DNA of 21,736 nt from a virus: IMG/VR virus record IMGVR_UViG_3300025327_000167, positions 1 to 21,736 of that record. One strand, written 5' to 3'. Of the stretch, positions 13,405 through 21,342 are shown in pieces. Under the pieces are notes generated by a model, which was not told the origin of the DNA, ran no database searches, and saw only the letters and a program-made list of their open reading frames with translations. Position 1 is the stretch's first letter; each line of letters opens with the position of its first letter. The position numbers were made by a program, and so were the translations under genes.

Positions 13405-14583
13405 GTGGCTTCCCTCATCAACTTCGGGCAGCAGTGGCAGCTCGCGACGGCGCCCCGGCAGAATGGCGTCTTTCCGGCCGCCTCCATCTTCGTGGACGAT
13501 TTCACCGTGTACGCCTTTCACCGGCACACGGACGGGCAAGCGCTGAAGTACGACGTGTCACAAGACGGGGGACAAACCTTCCCGATCGTTCGAAGTACCG
13601 CGATCACCGTAGGCTCGGATGACATCTATGGCGCGCGCGTCACGAGCTTCGCGGGCGTGCCGTTTCGTGTCCTGCTCCAGCTCTCGTCGGGCACCGGGAA
13701 AAACCTCTACGTGTCCGATACGGTCCTGAGCTTGCCGGAGACCTCCACATGGACGCAAGTGGCGTTGCCGGGGACCGGCGTGGGAAGCCCCCTCGCCGTG
13801 GAAGTCGATGGGGCTCGTGTGCAGGTCTTTGGGCAAGCCAGTGGCGGCAATGCCCGGACCTGGCACTCCGAGGACGGCGGGACGACCTTTGCCGGGCCTG
13901 TCGCGGTCGGCACGGGCGTGCTGGCCGTGTCCACGGGGAATAGCCATCTCGCCTCTCCGTCCGCGGGACTCTGGTGTCTCATCAACGGGGAGGGCATCTA
14001 TCGGTCGTCCGATAATGGCGTCTCCTGGACGGCGCTGCCTGTACATATCATCCCCGCGGGCAATGTGGCATGTCCTGACTCCTCGGCCATCATCGCGGTG
14101 AACGCCACGCGCCTCGTGGCCTGTTTCAAGGGACAGATCGCGACGTCCGACGATGCGGGAGCCACCTGGACCAATCGGCAAAACCTCACGCTCAATCCGC
14201 CGAGCACCACGTCCATCAACCAGGGCGCCATCGTCGCCTTCGCGAATTTCGGGTCGCACGCCGGGTCGCCCGTGCTCGGCGCCGCGACGGCCTACGTGAA
14301 AGAGTTTACCGCGGCGATCACCCGCGGGGCCTTCTGGCGCTCCGTGGACGTCGGCACGACCTGGACGCTGGTGGAGTGTGTCGGCGGCGCGAACGTTGCC
14401 GGGTCCTCTCAGTTGATGACGGCCTTCATCGCTCGTGGGGGCCGCGGGGTCATGGATCTCCGAGAGGCCGGCCCCACGCGCTACACCTTCTTCAACCCCA
14501 ACACCGACGTGGCCGGCGTGGCCGCGCGCCGCGCGCCATCGGCGTCGTCCTTCACCGTGCGTCCATGTTTCCAACCCTGTTGA
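13405..14583 (+). CDS. Asp-box (BNR-repeat) beta-propeller-like tail protein
   Basis: This 392-residue protein has five Asp-box-like motifs of the form SxDxGxTW: SQDGGQTF (52-59), SEDGGTTF (155-162), SSDNGVSW (201-208), TSDDAGATW (247-255) and SVDVGTTW (313-320). Such repeats mark beta-propeller proteins including sialidases and other glycan-binding or glycan-cutting proteins. The sialidase arginine triad and FRIP motif are not obvious, so binding rather than catalysis is the safer reading. No signal peptide is seen, which fits a virion protein. Translation starts at GTG 13405 directly after the previous TAA. The likely role is host glycan recognition by a tail fibre or spike. Confidence 0.68.
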   Translation: MASLINFGQQWQLATAPRQNGVFPAASIFVDDFTVYAFHRHTDGQALKYDVSQDGGQTFPIVRSTAITVGSDDIYGARVTSFAGVPFRVLLQLSSGTGKNLYVSDTVLSLPETSTWTQVALPGTGVGSPLAVEVDGARVQVFGQASGGNARTWHSEDGGTTFAGPVAVGTGVLAVSTGNSHLASPSAGLWCLINGEGIYRSSDNGVSWTALPVHIIPAGNVACPDSSAIIAVNATRLVACFKGQIATSDDAGATWTNRQNLTLNPPSTTSINQGAIVAFANFGSHAGSPVLGAATAYVKEFTAAITRGAFWRSVDVGTTWTLVECVGGANVAGSSQLMTAFIARGGRGVMDLREAGPTRYTFFNPNTDVAGVAARRAPSASSFTVRPCFQPC

Positions 14584-14601
14584 GCCGAGAGGAGTTTGCC
14601 C

Positions 14602-15219
14602 ATGGCTGATGTCGCCGTAGCCCATCCGTTTGTGAGCACGAAAGCCGACGGGGCCGATACCACGCGCGTCCGGCCGTCGAACTGGAACGCCAACCATCTC
14701 TATGCAGGCGGCGCCGATGACGACGTGGTGGCCTTCGATACCGCCTCGGCGACCAAGGGCACCTGGGTGAAGCGCCGGAAGGTCCTGGCGAGTGGCGTCA
14801 TCACCACGGCCGTGGGCAACGTCGGCGCCGGCACAGACGACCTGATGAGCTTCACGCTGGCCGCGGGCGCCCTCGGCACGGATAAGCAGACGCTGGCCAT
14901 CACCGTCTGGGGCACCACGGCGGGCAATGCGAACGTCAAGACGGTGACGTTCAATTTCGGGGCGACGGTCGTCACGATCAACCCGACGACGGCCGCACCA
15001 AACGCGCAGAACTGGCGCGCCGAGTTCACGATCGTCCGCACGGGGGCGGCGACGCAGCTCCTCAGCGGCCGTGCGACGTTTGGCGCGGTGCAGGAAGGCA
15101 CCTTTGCCGCCACTCCCACGGCCACGCTCTCTGGCGCTGTCGTCATCAAGTGCACCGGGGCCGCCACGGCCGACAACGACATCATCCAGGTCGGCATGAT
15201 CGTGGAGCAGCTCAACTAG
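14602..15219 (+). CDS. Tail fibre-like protein with VRPSNWNANH motif
   Basis: This 205-residue protein opens MADVAVAHPFVSTKADGADT and contains RVRPSNWNANHLY at about residues 25-37. That motif is frequent near the N-terminus of phage tail fibre and minor tail proteins. The rest is a beta-rich jelly-roll-like domain (VLASGVITTAVGNVGAGTDD, LAITVWGTTAGNANVKTVTF, RAEFTIVRTGAATQLL, IIQVGMIVEQLN). The ATG at 14602 is preferred over a TTG at 14596 because GAGGAG lies just upstream with normal spacing. It closes the adhesin cluster and lies directly before tail tubular protein A. It could be a fibre adaptor or a short fibre. Confidence 0.6.
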   Translation: MADVAVAHPFVSTKADGADTTRVRPSNWNANHLYAGGADDDVVAFDTASATKGTWVKRRKVLASGVITTAVGNVGAGTDDLMSFTLAAGALGTDKQTLAITVWGTTAGNANVKTVTFNFGATVVTINPTTAAPNAQNWRAEFTIVRTGAATQLLSGRATFGAVQEGTFAATPTATLSGAVVIKCTGAATADNDIIQVGMIVEQLN

Positions 15220-15224
15220 CCGCC

Positions 15225-16097
15225 ATGGCGACGACGCTCACGGCGGTCAACATCGCGAACCAGGCGCTCGCCAACCTCGGCGAAGACCCGATCACGGCCT
15301 TCACCGATCCGACCAAGCGGGCGCGGATCGTGAACGAGCATTATCCGACGATCCGGGATGCCACGCTCCAGGCGCACCCCTGGACCTTCGCACTCCAGCG
15401 GACCACGCTCCTGGCCTACACGGAGCCCGCGGGGACGCTGACGCCGGGCGCTGGGGCGCTGACCGTGGATACCGAGGGCGTGATCTTCACGGCGTCGCAG
15501 GTGGCGTTCGTCGCGGGTGATGTGGGCAAGGAGTTGCGCGGCGACGGCGTGGCGGGGGTGGCGACGATCACCGGCTTCACGGATACCCAGCACGTTACCG
15601 CCACGATTGATACCGCCTTCGCGGCGCTCACGGCCATCGTAACGGGTGCGTGGCGCCTCTACAACGCGCCGCCCGCGTGGGGCTTCTCCTTCACGATCCT
15701 CAAGCCCGCCGGGTGCCTCGCGGTCTATCGCCAGGAGGATAGCTCGCTGACGGGCGCGCAGGGTGGCGACCACCTGATGGTGGCCGATCCCGAGCCGTAT
15801 CAGATCGAAACGGATGGGACGCAGGAAGTCCTCATCAACGAGGCGGACAGCATCAATGTGCGCCTGCTCCTCCAGGTGACGGACCCCACGCGGTTCTCGC
15901 CCATCTTCGTGCGCGCCTTCGTGAGCCATCTCTCAGCCGTCATCGCGGAGCCGATCACGGGGCAGGCGGGGAAGTCGGATCGGTTCTGGAACCTCTACCA
16001 GGCGTTGCTCAAGCGGGCCCGGTCGGACAATCTCAAGGAGGGATCACGGAATATCCGGCGCTCGAGCCCCTTGGTGGACGTACGGACGAACGAGTGA
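15225..16097 (+). CDS. Tail tubular protein A (T7 gp11-like) with inserted repeat domain
   Basis: The 290-residue product begins with the family pattern (ANQALANLGEDPITAFTDPT, RARIVNEHYPTIRDATLQAHPWTFALQR), continues with PPAWGFSFTILKPAGCLAVYR, and ends with an FVSHLSAVIAEPITGQ helix and a basic tail. This is the gatekeeper ring that joins the portal to the nozzle. Residues 71-146 form an extra domain (FVAGDVGKELRG, ATITGFTDTQHVTATI, GAWRLY) inserted between the two normal halves. Without it the protein would be about 214 residues, close to the usual size. The same domain recurs twice in tail tubular protein B. The ATG at 15225 is 6 nt after the previous stop with a weak Shine-Dalgarno. Confidence 0.87.
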   Translation: MATTLTAVNIANQALANLGEDPITAFTDPTKRARIVNEHYPTIRDATLQAHPWTFALQRTTLLAYTEPAGTLTPGAGALTVDTEGVIFTASQVAFVAGDVGKELRGDGVAGVATITGFTDTQHVTATIDTAFAALTAIVTGAWRLYNAPPAWGFSFTILKPAGCLAVYRQEDSSLTGAQGGDHLMVADPEPYQIETDGTQEVLINEADSINVRLLLQVTDPTRFSPIFVRAFVSHLSAVIAEPITGQAGKSDRFWNLYQALLKRARSDNLKEGSRNIRRSSPLVDVRTNE

Positions 16098-16105
16098 AAG
16101 AGGGG

Positions 16106-16372
16106 TCAGGGGTTGTGCTGGGCCATGCGTCGATTGAAGTTGGCGACGATGCTCTCGGCCTTTGCGTCGAAATCGTCACCGAAGACAATGCTGTCGGTCA
16201 AGGCCTCGCCAAGTTCATGCTGAAACAGTGTAAATTCTTCCGAGAATTGCGTTTCGAGGGCCTGTTGGACCTTCGCGGCGCATTCATCCAGCCAGTCTTG
16301 AGAGACATCCGTGTCTGGCCGAGTCGGGCGAAGGCTGATCCACTGACGACTCATGGGGGCAGAGTCTAGCAT
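16106..16372 (-). CDS. Reverse-strand small acidic ORF, unknown (possible moron)
   Basis: This is an 88-residue reading frame on the opposite strand to everything else. Its predicted product is acidic and helical (DVSQDWLDECAAKVQQALETQ, FSEEFTLFQHELGEALTD, SIVFGDDFDAKAESIVANFN) and looks like an ordinary soluble protein. AAGGGG lies 9 nt before the ATG at 16372. A later in-frame ATG at 16354 would give 82 residues but lacks a Shine-Dalgarno. A sigma-70-like promoter lies further upstream. The start codon shares a CATG palindrome with the tail tubular B start. A plus-strand frame (GTG 16094 to 16369) covers the same DNA and is the main alternative, but it lacks a ribosome-binding site and looks less protein-like. 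The sequence is less GC-rich than the neighbours. Function unknown. Confidence 0.5.
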   Translation of the reverse strand: MLDSAPMSRQWISLRPTRPDTDVSQDWLDECAAKVQQALETQFSEEFTLFQHELGEALTDSIVFGDDFDAKAESIVANFNRRMAQHNP

Positions 16373-18695
16373 GCCTAGCCACCCCTTCAAAACAAATTTT
16401 ACGGCGGGCGAGCTGACGCCCAAGCTCACGGGCCAAGTGGACCTCGCCAAATATGCCCACGGCGCGGCCTGCCTGGAGAACTTCGCGGTCCAGGTGCATG
16501 GGGGCGCCGCACGCCGGGCGGGGACGACCTACATTCAGGACGCGCGGGAATCCGGCGCCTTCCAGTCTGACTTCGTGCAAACCGATGCCTTCGACGTGGC
16601 CACCGGGGACACGGTGGTCCGTCTCGTGCCCTTCAAGTTCTCGACGACGCAGGTGTACATGCTGGAGTTCGGCAATCAGTACATCCGCGTCTTCACGGAT
16701 CGGGCGCCCCTGCTCTCCGGGAGCGTGCAGGTGGAAATCACCTCGCCGTATGCAGGGGAGGATCTTCGCTCACTTCGGTTTACGCAATCGGCGGACGTGC
16801 TCTACATCGCGAGCCAGTTCTACCCGCCGCACAAGCTCTCGCGGATCACGGCGACGACCTTCTCACTGACCGCGATCACGTTCTTGCCGCCGCCGACGAC
16901 GGAGGTGGGCGTGGACCTCGACGCGAGCCTCACGCTCACGGCCACGACGGGCCTCGGCATCACCATCAGCGCGAGTAATTTGGTCTTTCTCGCGGCTGAT
17001 GTGACGCGACAGATCAAGGCCGATGCCGGCGGCCGGGCGGTCATCACGGCCTTTACCGATGCCCAGACCGTCACGGCGGATGTGCTAGACCCCTTTACGA
17101 CCGTGGGGCCCATTGCCCCGGGTGCTTGGCTCCTCGAAGGCTCGCCCGGCGCCACGGCCACGCCGTCCATCAAGGAACCGAAGTTCGGCGCGGTCACGGT
17201 CACGCTCGGCGCGGCCGGGTTCCGCAGCAGCGAAGTCGGCCGGTATCTTCGGATCAGCGGCGGCGTCATCAAGCTGACCGCGGTCACGGGGTCCACGACC
17301 GCCACAGGTCAGATCCTCAAAGTCCTCACGACGGTGACGGCCGCACCTGCGGGCGCCTGGTCGCTGGAAGAGGAAGCCTGGTCCGAGGCGCGGGGGTATC
17401 CCGGGACGGTGGCGCTCTACGACCAACGGCTCTACTGGGCGGGCACGCTCGTCCAGCCGGATACGGTCTGGGGCTCCGTCGTCGCGGATTACGAGAACCA
17501 TGGTGGCGGCGCCGATGATGACGATGCCGTGGAGTTCGTCATCGCCCAGGATGCGGTCAATGTCATTCGGTGGCTCAAGGGCCTCCGCCAGCTCATGATC
17601 GGGTCTGTCGGCGGGGAGCTGCAAGCGACGGGCAGTACGGATGGCCCGATCACGCCGAGCGCGATCAATGTCAAGAACCAGACGGCATGGGGCTCGGACT
17701 ACAACGTGGATGCCGTGCCCGTCGCCAACGTGATCCTGTTCCTCCAGCGGGGCGCCAGGAAGATCCGTGAGGAAGCCTTCAGTTTCGAAGCGGACAGCTT
17801 CGTCTCCCCGGATCTATCCATTCTCGCTGAACATCTCTTCACATCGGGCATCGTCGAAATGGCGTACCTATCCCAGCCCGATTCGATCCTGCTCTGCGTC
17901 CGCGACGATGGCGTGCTGCTCGGCATGACCTACGAGCGCCCGGAGAACGTCGTGGCGTGGCATCATCACACGACGGATGGGAAATTCATCTCCGTGGCGA
18001 CGCTGCCGAATGTCTCCGGTGATGAGTTGTGGGCCGTCGTGGAGCGCGAGTTTGCCACGTCCGAAGGGGCCTTCCAGACCAATGCCTTCCAGGCCAACGC
18101 CTTCCAGGACAGCGGGCTCTCCACGGAACGCCGCCGGAGCATCGAGGTCTTCGACGGGGCGCTCACCACGGACATGAGTGCCACCTACGAGGGCGATCCG
18201 ACCACGCTGATCGCCGTCCCGCATCTCGAAAGCAAGACCGTGGCGGCCGTGTTCGCTGAGGGGACGTTCCAGATGGACGCCTGGCAGCAGGATCTCATCC
18301 AGGGCGATCTGCTCGACTTCGAGTACGGCGTCGTCGTGGACGGGCAGCTCACGATGAGTGCCGAGCACGCGGCGGTCGAGATCGGCCTGCCCTTCGCGTC
18401 GCACCTTGAACTGCTGCGGCCGGAACTCGCCTTAGCGACGGGCAGCATCCAGGGCCGCCGGCTCCGCTACAACGAAGTCACGGTGCGCTTGCTCTGCACG
18501 GAGGGAAGCCCCACGATCAACGGCGAGGCGATCCGCTATCCCGATGAGGGCCAGGGGATCGGCCCGTTCACGGGCGATGTGCGGATACTTGAGCAGGGGT
18601 GGGACCGGACAGGCATCATCCGCATCGAGCAGCCCGATCCGCTGCCATGTACCGTGCTGGCGGTGGGTGGCAGCATTGAGGCGGACAATGGGTGA
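16371..18695 (+). CDS. Tail tubular protein B (T7 gp12-like nozzle protein) with repeat domains
   Basis: The 774-residue product opens with the family hallmark KTNFTAGELTPKLTGQVDLAKY (residues 7-28), then GAACLENFAVQVHGGAARRAGT. Later it has GYPGTVALYDQRLYWAGT (342-359), WGSVVADYENHGG, WLKGLRQLMIGSVGGEL and VILFLQRGARKIREEAF, as in podovirus nozzle proteins. It forms the distal tail tube. Residues about 181-256 and 271-333 are two copies of the small domain also inserted in tail tubular protein A. A 15-bp unit repeats three times at 18069-18113, giving AFQTN, AFQAN and AFQDS; related FQ segments occur near residues 63 and 631. The ATG at 16371 is preferred over 16353 because the family begins just before KTNF. 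The end overlaps the next gene by 8 bp. Confidence 0.9.
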   Translation: MPSHPFKTNFTAGELTPKLTGQVDLAKYAHGAACLENFAVQVHGGAARRAGTTYIQDARESGAFQSDFVQTDAFDVATGDTVVRLVPFKFSTTQVYMLEFGNQYIRVFTDRAPLLSGSVQVEITSPYAGEDLRSLRFTQSADVLYIASQFYPPHKLSRITATTFSLTAITFLPPPTTEVGVDLDASLTLTATTGLGITISASNLVFLAADVTRQIKADAGGRAVITAFTDAQTVTADVLDPFTTVGPIAPGAWLLEGSPGATATPSIKEPKFGAVTVTLGAAGFRSSEVGRYLRISGGVIKLTAVTGSTTATGQILKVLTTVTAAPAGAWSLEEEAWSEARGYPGTVALYDQRLYWAGTLVQPDTVWGSVVADYENHGGGADDDDAVEFVIAQDAVNVIRWLKGLRQLMIGSVGGELQATGSTDGPITPSAINVKNQTAWGSDYNVDAVPVANVILFLQRGARKIREEAFSFEADSFVSPDLSILAEHLFTSGIVEMAYLSQPDSILLCVRDDGVLLGMTYERPENVVAWHHHTTDGKFISVATLPNVSGDELWAVVEREFATSEGAFQTNAFQANAFQDSGLSTERRRSIEVFDGALTTDMSATYEGDPTTLIAVPHLESKTVAAVFAEGTFQMDAWQQDLIQGDLLDFEYGVVVDGQLTMSAEHAAVEIGLPFASHLELLRPELALATGSIQGRRLRYNEVTVRLLCTEGSPTINGEAIRYPDEGQGIGPFTGDVRILEQGWDRTGIIRIEQPDPLPCTVLAVGGSIEADNG
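16396..16423 (-). promoter_or_regulatory. Candidate sigma-70-like promoter for the reverse-strand ORF
   Basis: On the minus strand TTGGGC (16423-16418) and TAAAAT (16401-16396) are separated by 16 bp. The -10 box matches TATAAT at five of six positions; the -35 box matches only TTG. A transcript would start near 16389 and give a leader of about 17 nt to the ATG at 16372. The AT-rich -10 region also encodes the conserved KTNF residues of tail tubular protein B, so its composition may reflect that protein instead. Confidence 0.4.
18069..18113 (+). repeat. Three tandem 15-bp units inside the nozzle gene
   Basis: Three units GCCTTCCAG(A/G)(C/A)C-A(A/G)(T/C) lie back to back at 18069-18083, 18084-18098 and 18099-18113, translating AFQTN, AFQAN and AFQDS. 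The first nine bases are identical in all three copies. Confidence 0.8.
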
Positions 18696-19110
18696 TCGCC
18701 GCGTGGTGCCCTATGAGCCCGCGCATTATCTCGAAGCCGCGGGGACGCCCCAGCCCCCGGACGCGGGCCAGTTCTATGCGACGCACCCTGCGTGGACGGC
18801 GCTGATTGATGACCGCGTGGCCGCCTGCGCGGGCATCATCATCCGCTGGGCGGGCGTCGGAGAAGCCTGGGCGATCTGGACTCCACTGGGTCGCGAGCCG
18901 CAGCATCGCCGGTTCATCCACCGGGCCGTCCGGGATGGGCTCTGGCGTATCATCACCGAACGGAGTCTCTACCGCGTCCAGGCGCAGATCGTGAGCGACT
19001 TCTGGGCGGGGCGGCTCTGGGTGGATCACCTGGGATTCAAAGAAGAGGCCACCATGCTCTTGTATGGTCCGCATCGCGAGCACTTCACGCAAGTGGTGCT
19101 CTTCCCATGA
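18688..19110 (+). CDS. T7 gp13-like internal protein with GNAT-like fold (DUF2833-like)
   Basis: This 140-residue protein has the layout of the small T7 gp13-like or GNAT-like proteins encoded between the nozzle and ejection-protein genes of podoviruses: DDRVAACAGIIIRWAG, GEAWAIWTPLGREPQHRRFI, RDGLWRIITERSLYRVQAQI, GRLWVDHLGFKEEATMLLYG. The last block (WVDHLGFKEEATM) mirrors the end of acetyltransferase folds, where a YxxxGF segment follows the last helix. The acetyl-CoA-binding QxxGxG/A loop is not evident, so catalysis is doubtful. T7 gp13 is needed for virion morphogenesis. The ATG at 18688 overlaps the nozzle gene by 8 bp, and the stop overlaps the next gene as ATGA. Confidence 0.7.
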   Translation: MGDRRVVPYEPAHYLEAAGTPQPPDAGQFYATHPAWTALIDDRVAACAGIIIRWAGVGEAWAIWTPLGREPQHRRFIHRAVRDGLWRIITERSLYRVQAQIVSDFWAGRLWVDHLGFKEEATMLLYGPHREHFTQVVLFP

Positions 19111-19688
19111 GCCAGCCGCGCGTGCGCGGGCATCGGTATGCGGGCGTCCTCGCGTGTCGAGATTTTACTCGCCACACTGGCGTCGAAACTGTGGCGATCA
19201 TCGGCGCGGCAGCGGCGGTCGCGGGCACGGCGGTCAGTGCCTATGCCGCCTATAGTGCAGGCCAAGCGCAGCAGCAAGCCTCAAAGTACAACGCCAAGGT
19301 TGCAGCCAACCAGGCGGAAGCCGCCCGCAATGCCGCGGCCGTGCGCGCGCAACAGGCGGCCCTCCAGCATCGCCGCGTGGCCGCCTCAAACGTGGCCGCG
19401 GCGGGGTCCAGCGGCGTCGAAGTGGCCGCCGGGAGCCCCTTGCTCGTCCTAGCGGACGAAGCCATGCAGGCCGATCTTGAGCAGCAGCGCATCCGGTACG
19501 GGGGCGAACTGGAAGCCTCGACCCAGCGGGCCAACGAGCGCCTGTTTCGCTTCCAGGGGCAACAGGCGCGCGCGGCCGGCGGGTTGCGGGCGGGTACCAC
19601 GCTCCTGAGTGGGGCGTCAGCCTTCGCGACCCGCTATGGTGGGCGTTCGGGCGGCAGCATTGATCCGAATGCGGTCCAGGCGAACTGA
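19107..19688 (+). CDS. Internal virion protein B (T7 gp14-like)
   Basis: This 193-residue protein has a Gly/Ala hydrophobic stretch AIIGAAAAVAGTAVSAYAAY at 30-49, followed by a long Ala/Gln-rich helix (QQQASKYNAKVAANQAEAAR) and the block GSSGVEVAAGSPLLVLADEA. This pattern is typical of gp14-like internal virion proteins, which are ejected and form part of the channel across the outer membrane. A C-terminal Gly/Ser-rich tail completes it. The ATG at 19107 overlaps the previous stop as ATGA. The family normally begins near the hydrophobic segment, so a GTG at 19191 is possible, though it lacks a Shine-Dalgarno. The stop overlaps the next ATG as TGATG. Confidence 0.75.
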   Translation: MSQPRVRGHRYAGVLACRDFTRHTGVETVAIIGAAAAVAGTAVSAYAAYSAGQAQQQASKYNAKVAANQAEAARNAAAVRAQQAALQHRRVAASNVAAAGSSGVEVAAGSPLLVLADEAMQADLEQQRIRYGGELEASTQRANERLFRFQGQQARAAGGLRAGTTLLSGASAFATRYGGRSGGSIDPNAVQAN

Positions 19689-21340
19689 TGCCCAAGCTCC
19701 TCCGCCTCCCACCGCAGACGGGCATCCCGGGGAGCCTGCCGTATGCGCAGGCGAGCCCGGCGACCTTTGCGGCGCCCTTCGGAGCGCTGGAAGACACGAG
19801 TGCGCAGATTGCGGAGACGGGCTTCAGGATTCTGGACCAGAAGGCGAAGATTGACGGCGAACTGCGCAAGGCGGACGCCGCGCTAGAAGTGGACACGGCC
19901 GTCGGCACGCTCAAGACGCAGTTCGCGGAGGAACAGGCACGGCTCACATCCCAAGGCATCCATCCCGACGCCTACGCACCGACGATGCACATGGCTCTGG
20001 AGAAGCTGGGGCGGAGCCTTATGGGCACGATGCGCTACCCAGAAGCGCAAGCGACCTTCCAGCGGCGCCTGCTCCAGTTCCGCGCGGAAGAGGGCGTCAA
20101 GGCGATCCACAAGGGCTGGGAGCTGAAGCACAACGCGATCAAGTTCGGGGAAGACATCCAGCAGCGCGAGAACGAATCGGCGTATATCGACACGCCGTCC
20201 AGCGAGAACCTCGATACGCTCTTCGAGTTGCCCACCCGCGGCATGGGCATCTACCGCACCGAGGCCGAATCCCGAGCGATGTTCGCCGGGTCCATGACGC
20301 GCGTGCAGCGAGGACTCATCGACAAGGAGTGGCAGACCAACAACCCGAGTTTGCAGCAGACGATTGTGACGAAGCTGCGCAAGGGGGCGTACCCCTGGCT
20401 GCTCCGCGGGGAGCAGACGGCCTTAGCCGACACGCTCGAAGAGCGAAGCCGCGCGGAAAAGAAACGGCGGGACGAGGAACTCAAGGACGCCCGGAAGGCT
20501 CAAGCCGACGAAAGCGAAAAGGCGATTGAAGATGCCCTCTTGTCGCGCAACTTCGACGCGGCCCATGGCACGCTGGCGCAGGTCCGCGACTATCTGACGC
20601 CGGAACGGTACGCTCACTGGAAGGACGCGATTGTCAAGCGGGAAAGCGGTGAGGGCACCAGCGATCCGGCGACGAACAAGCGGCTCCGCCTTGCCGTGGT
20701 GGAGGTCCAGGACGACCCACAACGGGAAGCCGCGCATGCCCGTGCGGTGCTCGCTGATGCCCAGGAACAATACCGCGTGGGCCGCCTCAATGACAAGGAC
20801 TATGACCATGTGGCCGGGGCTGCCCGGACGCGGATCACCAGCGCGGGCGATAAGGGGTTGAGCCAACTTGGGCGCCAGCACGCCCAGGCTGAACAGTTGC
20901 TCAGTGAAGCCCTGCGCGTCACGGGCCCCGCGGCGCCCATTCTCAATACCGCCGCGCAGGACATCCTGCAACTCGGGCTCGAAGACCTCACGCGCAACTC
21001 CGCCTATTTGGGCAAGGGCAATGAGAACCCGCTGGACTGGGCCGACCGGAAAGTCCACACGTATCGGGCCCGGTTGCAAACCGTGGCGACACAGCGGATC
21101 AAGAGTCTTGAACAGGACCTCCGGCGCTATCCCGACCGGGAGACGCTCAAGGCGCGCCGGGCTGACTTTCGCACGGAGGCAGACTTCCTCGACGCGGTGC
21201 GGAAACTGCGTGATCTCGAACTCTTGCGGCAAGAAATGAGCGAGGTCGGGAAACCCTCGATGCCCGCAGGTGGTGGCACGCGGCCCACGCCGACACCAGC
21301 GCCCGGCGGCGCCACGCTCGGCCGAACCCCGAAAGGTTAG
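19688..21340 (+). CDS. Internal virion protein (T7 gp15-like position), helical
   Basis: This 550-residue protein is almost wholly helical, highly charged, and free of TM segments. Features include an N-terminal LLRLPPQTGIPGSLPYAQAS, a DQKAKIDGELRKADAALEVD helix, a charged coiled coil near 255-285 (ERSRAEKKRRDEELKDARKA) and a Pro/Thr/Gly-rich C-terminal tail (GGGTRPTPTPAPGGA). The length is shorter than T7 gp15 (about 750 residues). Its placement between gp14-like and gp16-like genes supports the role of an ejection protein that lines the periplasmic channel. The N-terminal style also recalls gp15-like proteins of other podoviruses. The ATG overlaps the previous TGA (TGATG). Confidence 0.7.
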   Translation: MPKLLRLPPQTGIPGSLPYAQASPATFAAPFGALEDTSAQIAETGFRILDQKAKIDGELRKADAALEVDTAVGTLKTQFAEEQARLTSQGIHPDAYAPTMHMALEKLGRSLMGTMRYPEAQATFQRRLLQFRAEEGVKAIHKGWELKHNAIKFGEDIQQRENESAYIDTPSSENLDTLFELPTRGMGIYRTEAESRAMFAGSMTRVQRGLIDKEWQTNNPSLQQTIVTKLRKGAYPWLLRGEQTALADTLEERSRAEKKRRDEELKDARKAQADESEKAIEDALLSRNFDAAHGTLAQVRDYLTPERYAHWKDAIVKRESGEGTSDPATNKRLRLAVVEVQDDPQREAAHARAVLADAQEQYRVGRLNDKDYDHVAGAARTRITSAGDKGLSQLGRQHAQAEQLLSEALRVTGPAAPILNTAAQDILQLGLEDLTRNSAYLGKGNENPLDWADRKVHTYRARLQTVATQRIKSLEQDLRRYPDRETLKARRADFRTEADFLDAVRKLRDLELLRQEMSEVGKPSMPAGGGTRPTPTPAPGGATLGRTPKG

Positions 21341-21342
21341 CC

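Noticed and set aside
9695-15219. Diversity-generating retroelement in the fibre cluster
   Set aside because: No reverse transcriptase and no template/variable repeat pair were seen; the repeats within these proteins are diverged domain copies.
16094-16369. 91-codon plus-strand frame starting at GTG in the gap between the tail tube genes
   Set aside because: It lacks a Shine-Dalgarno, uses GTG inside the end of the previous gene, and its product looks less protein-like than the reverse-strand frame. It is kept as the main alternative in the 16106-16372 entry.
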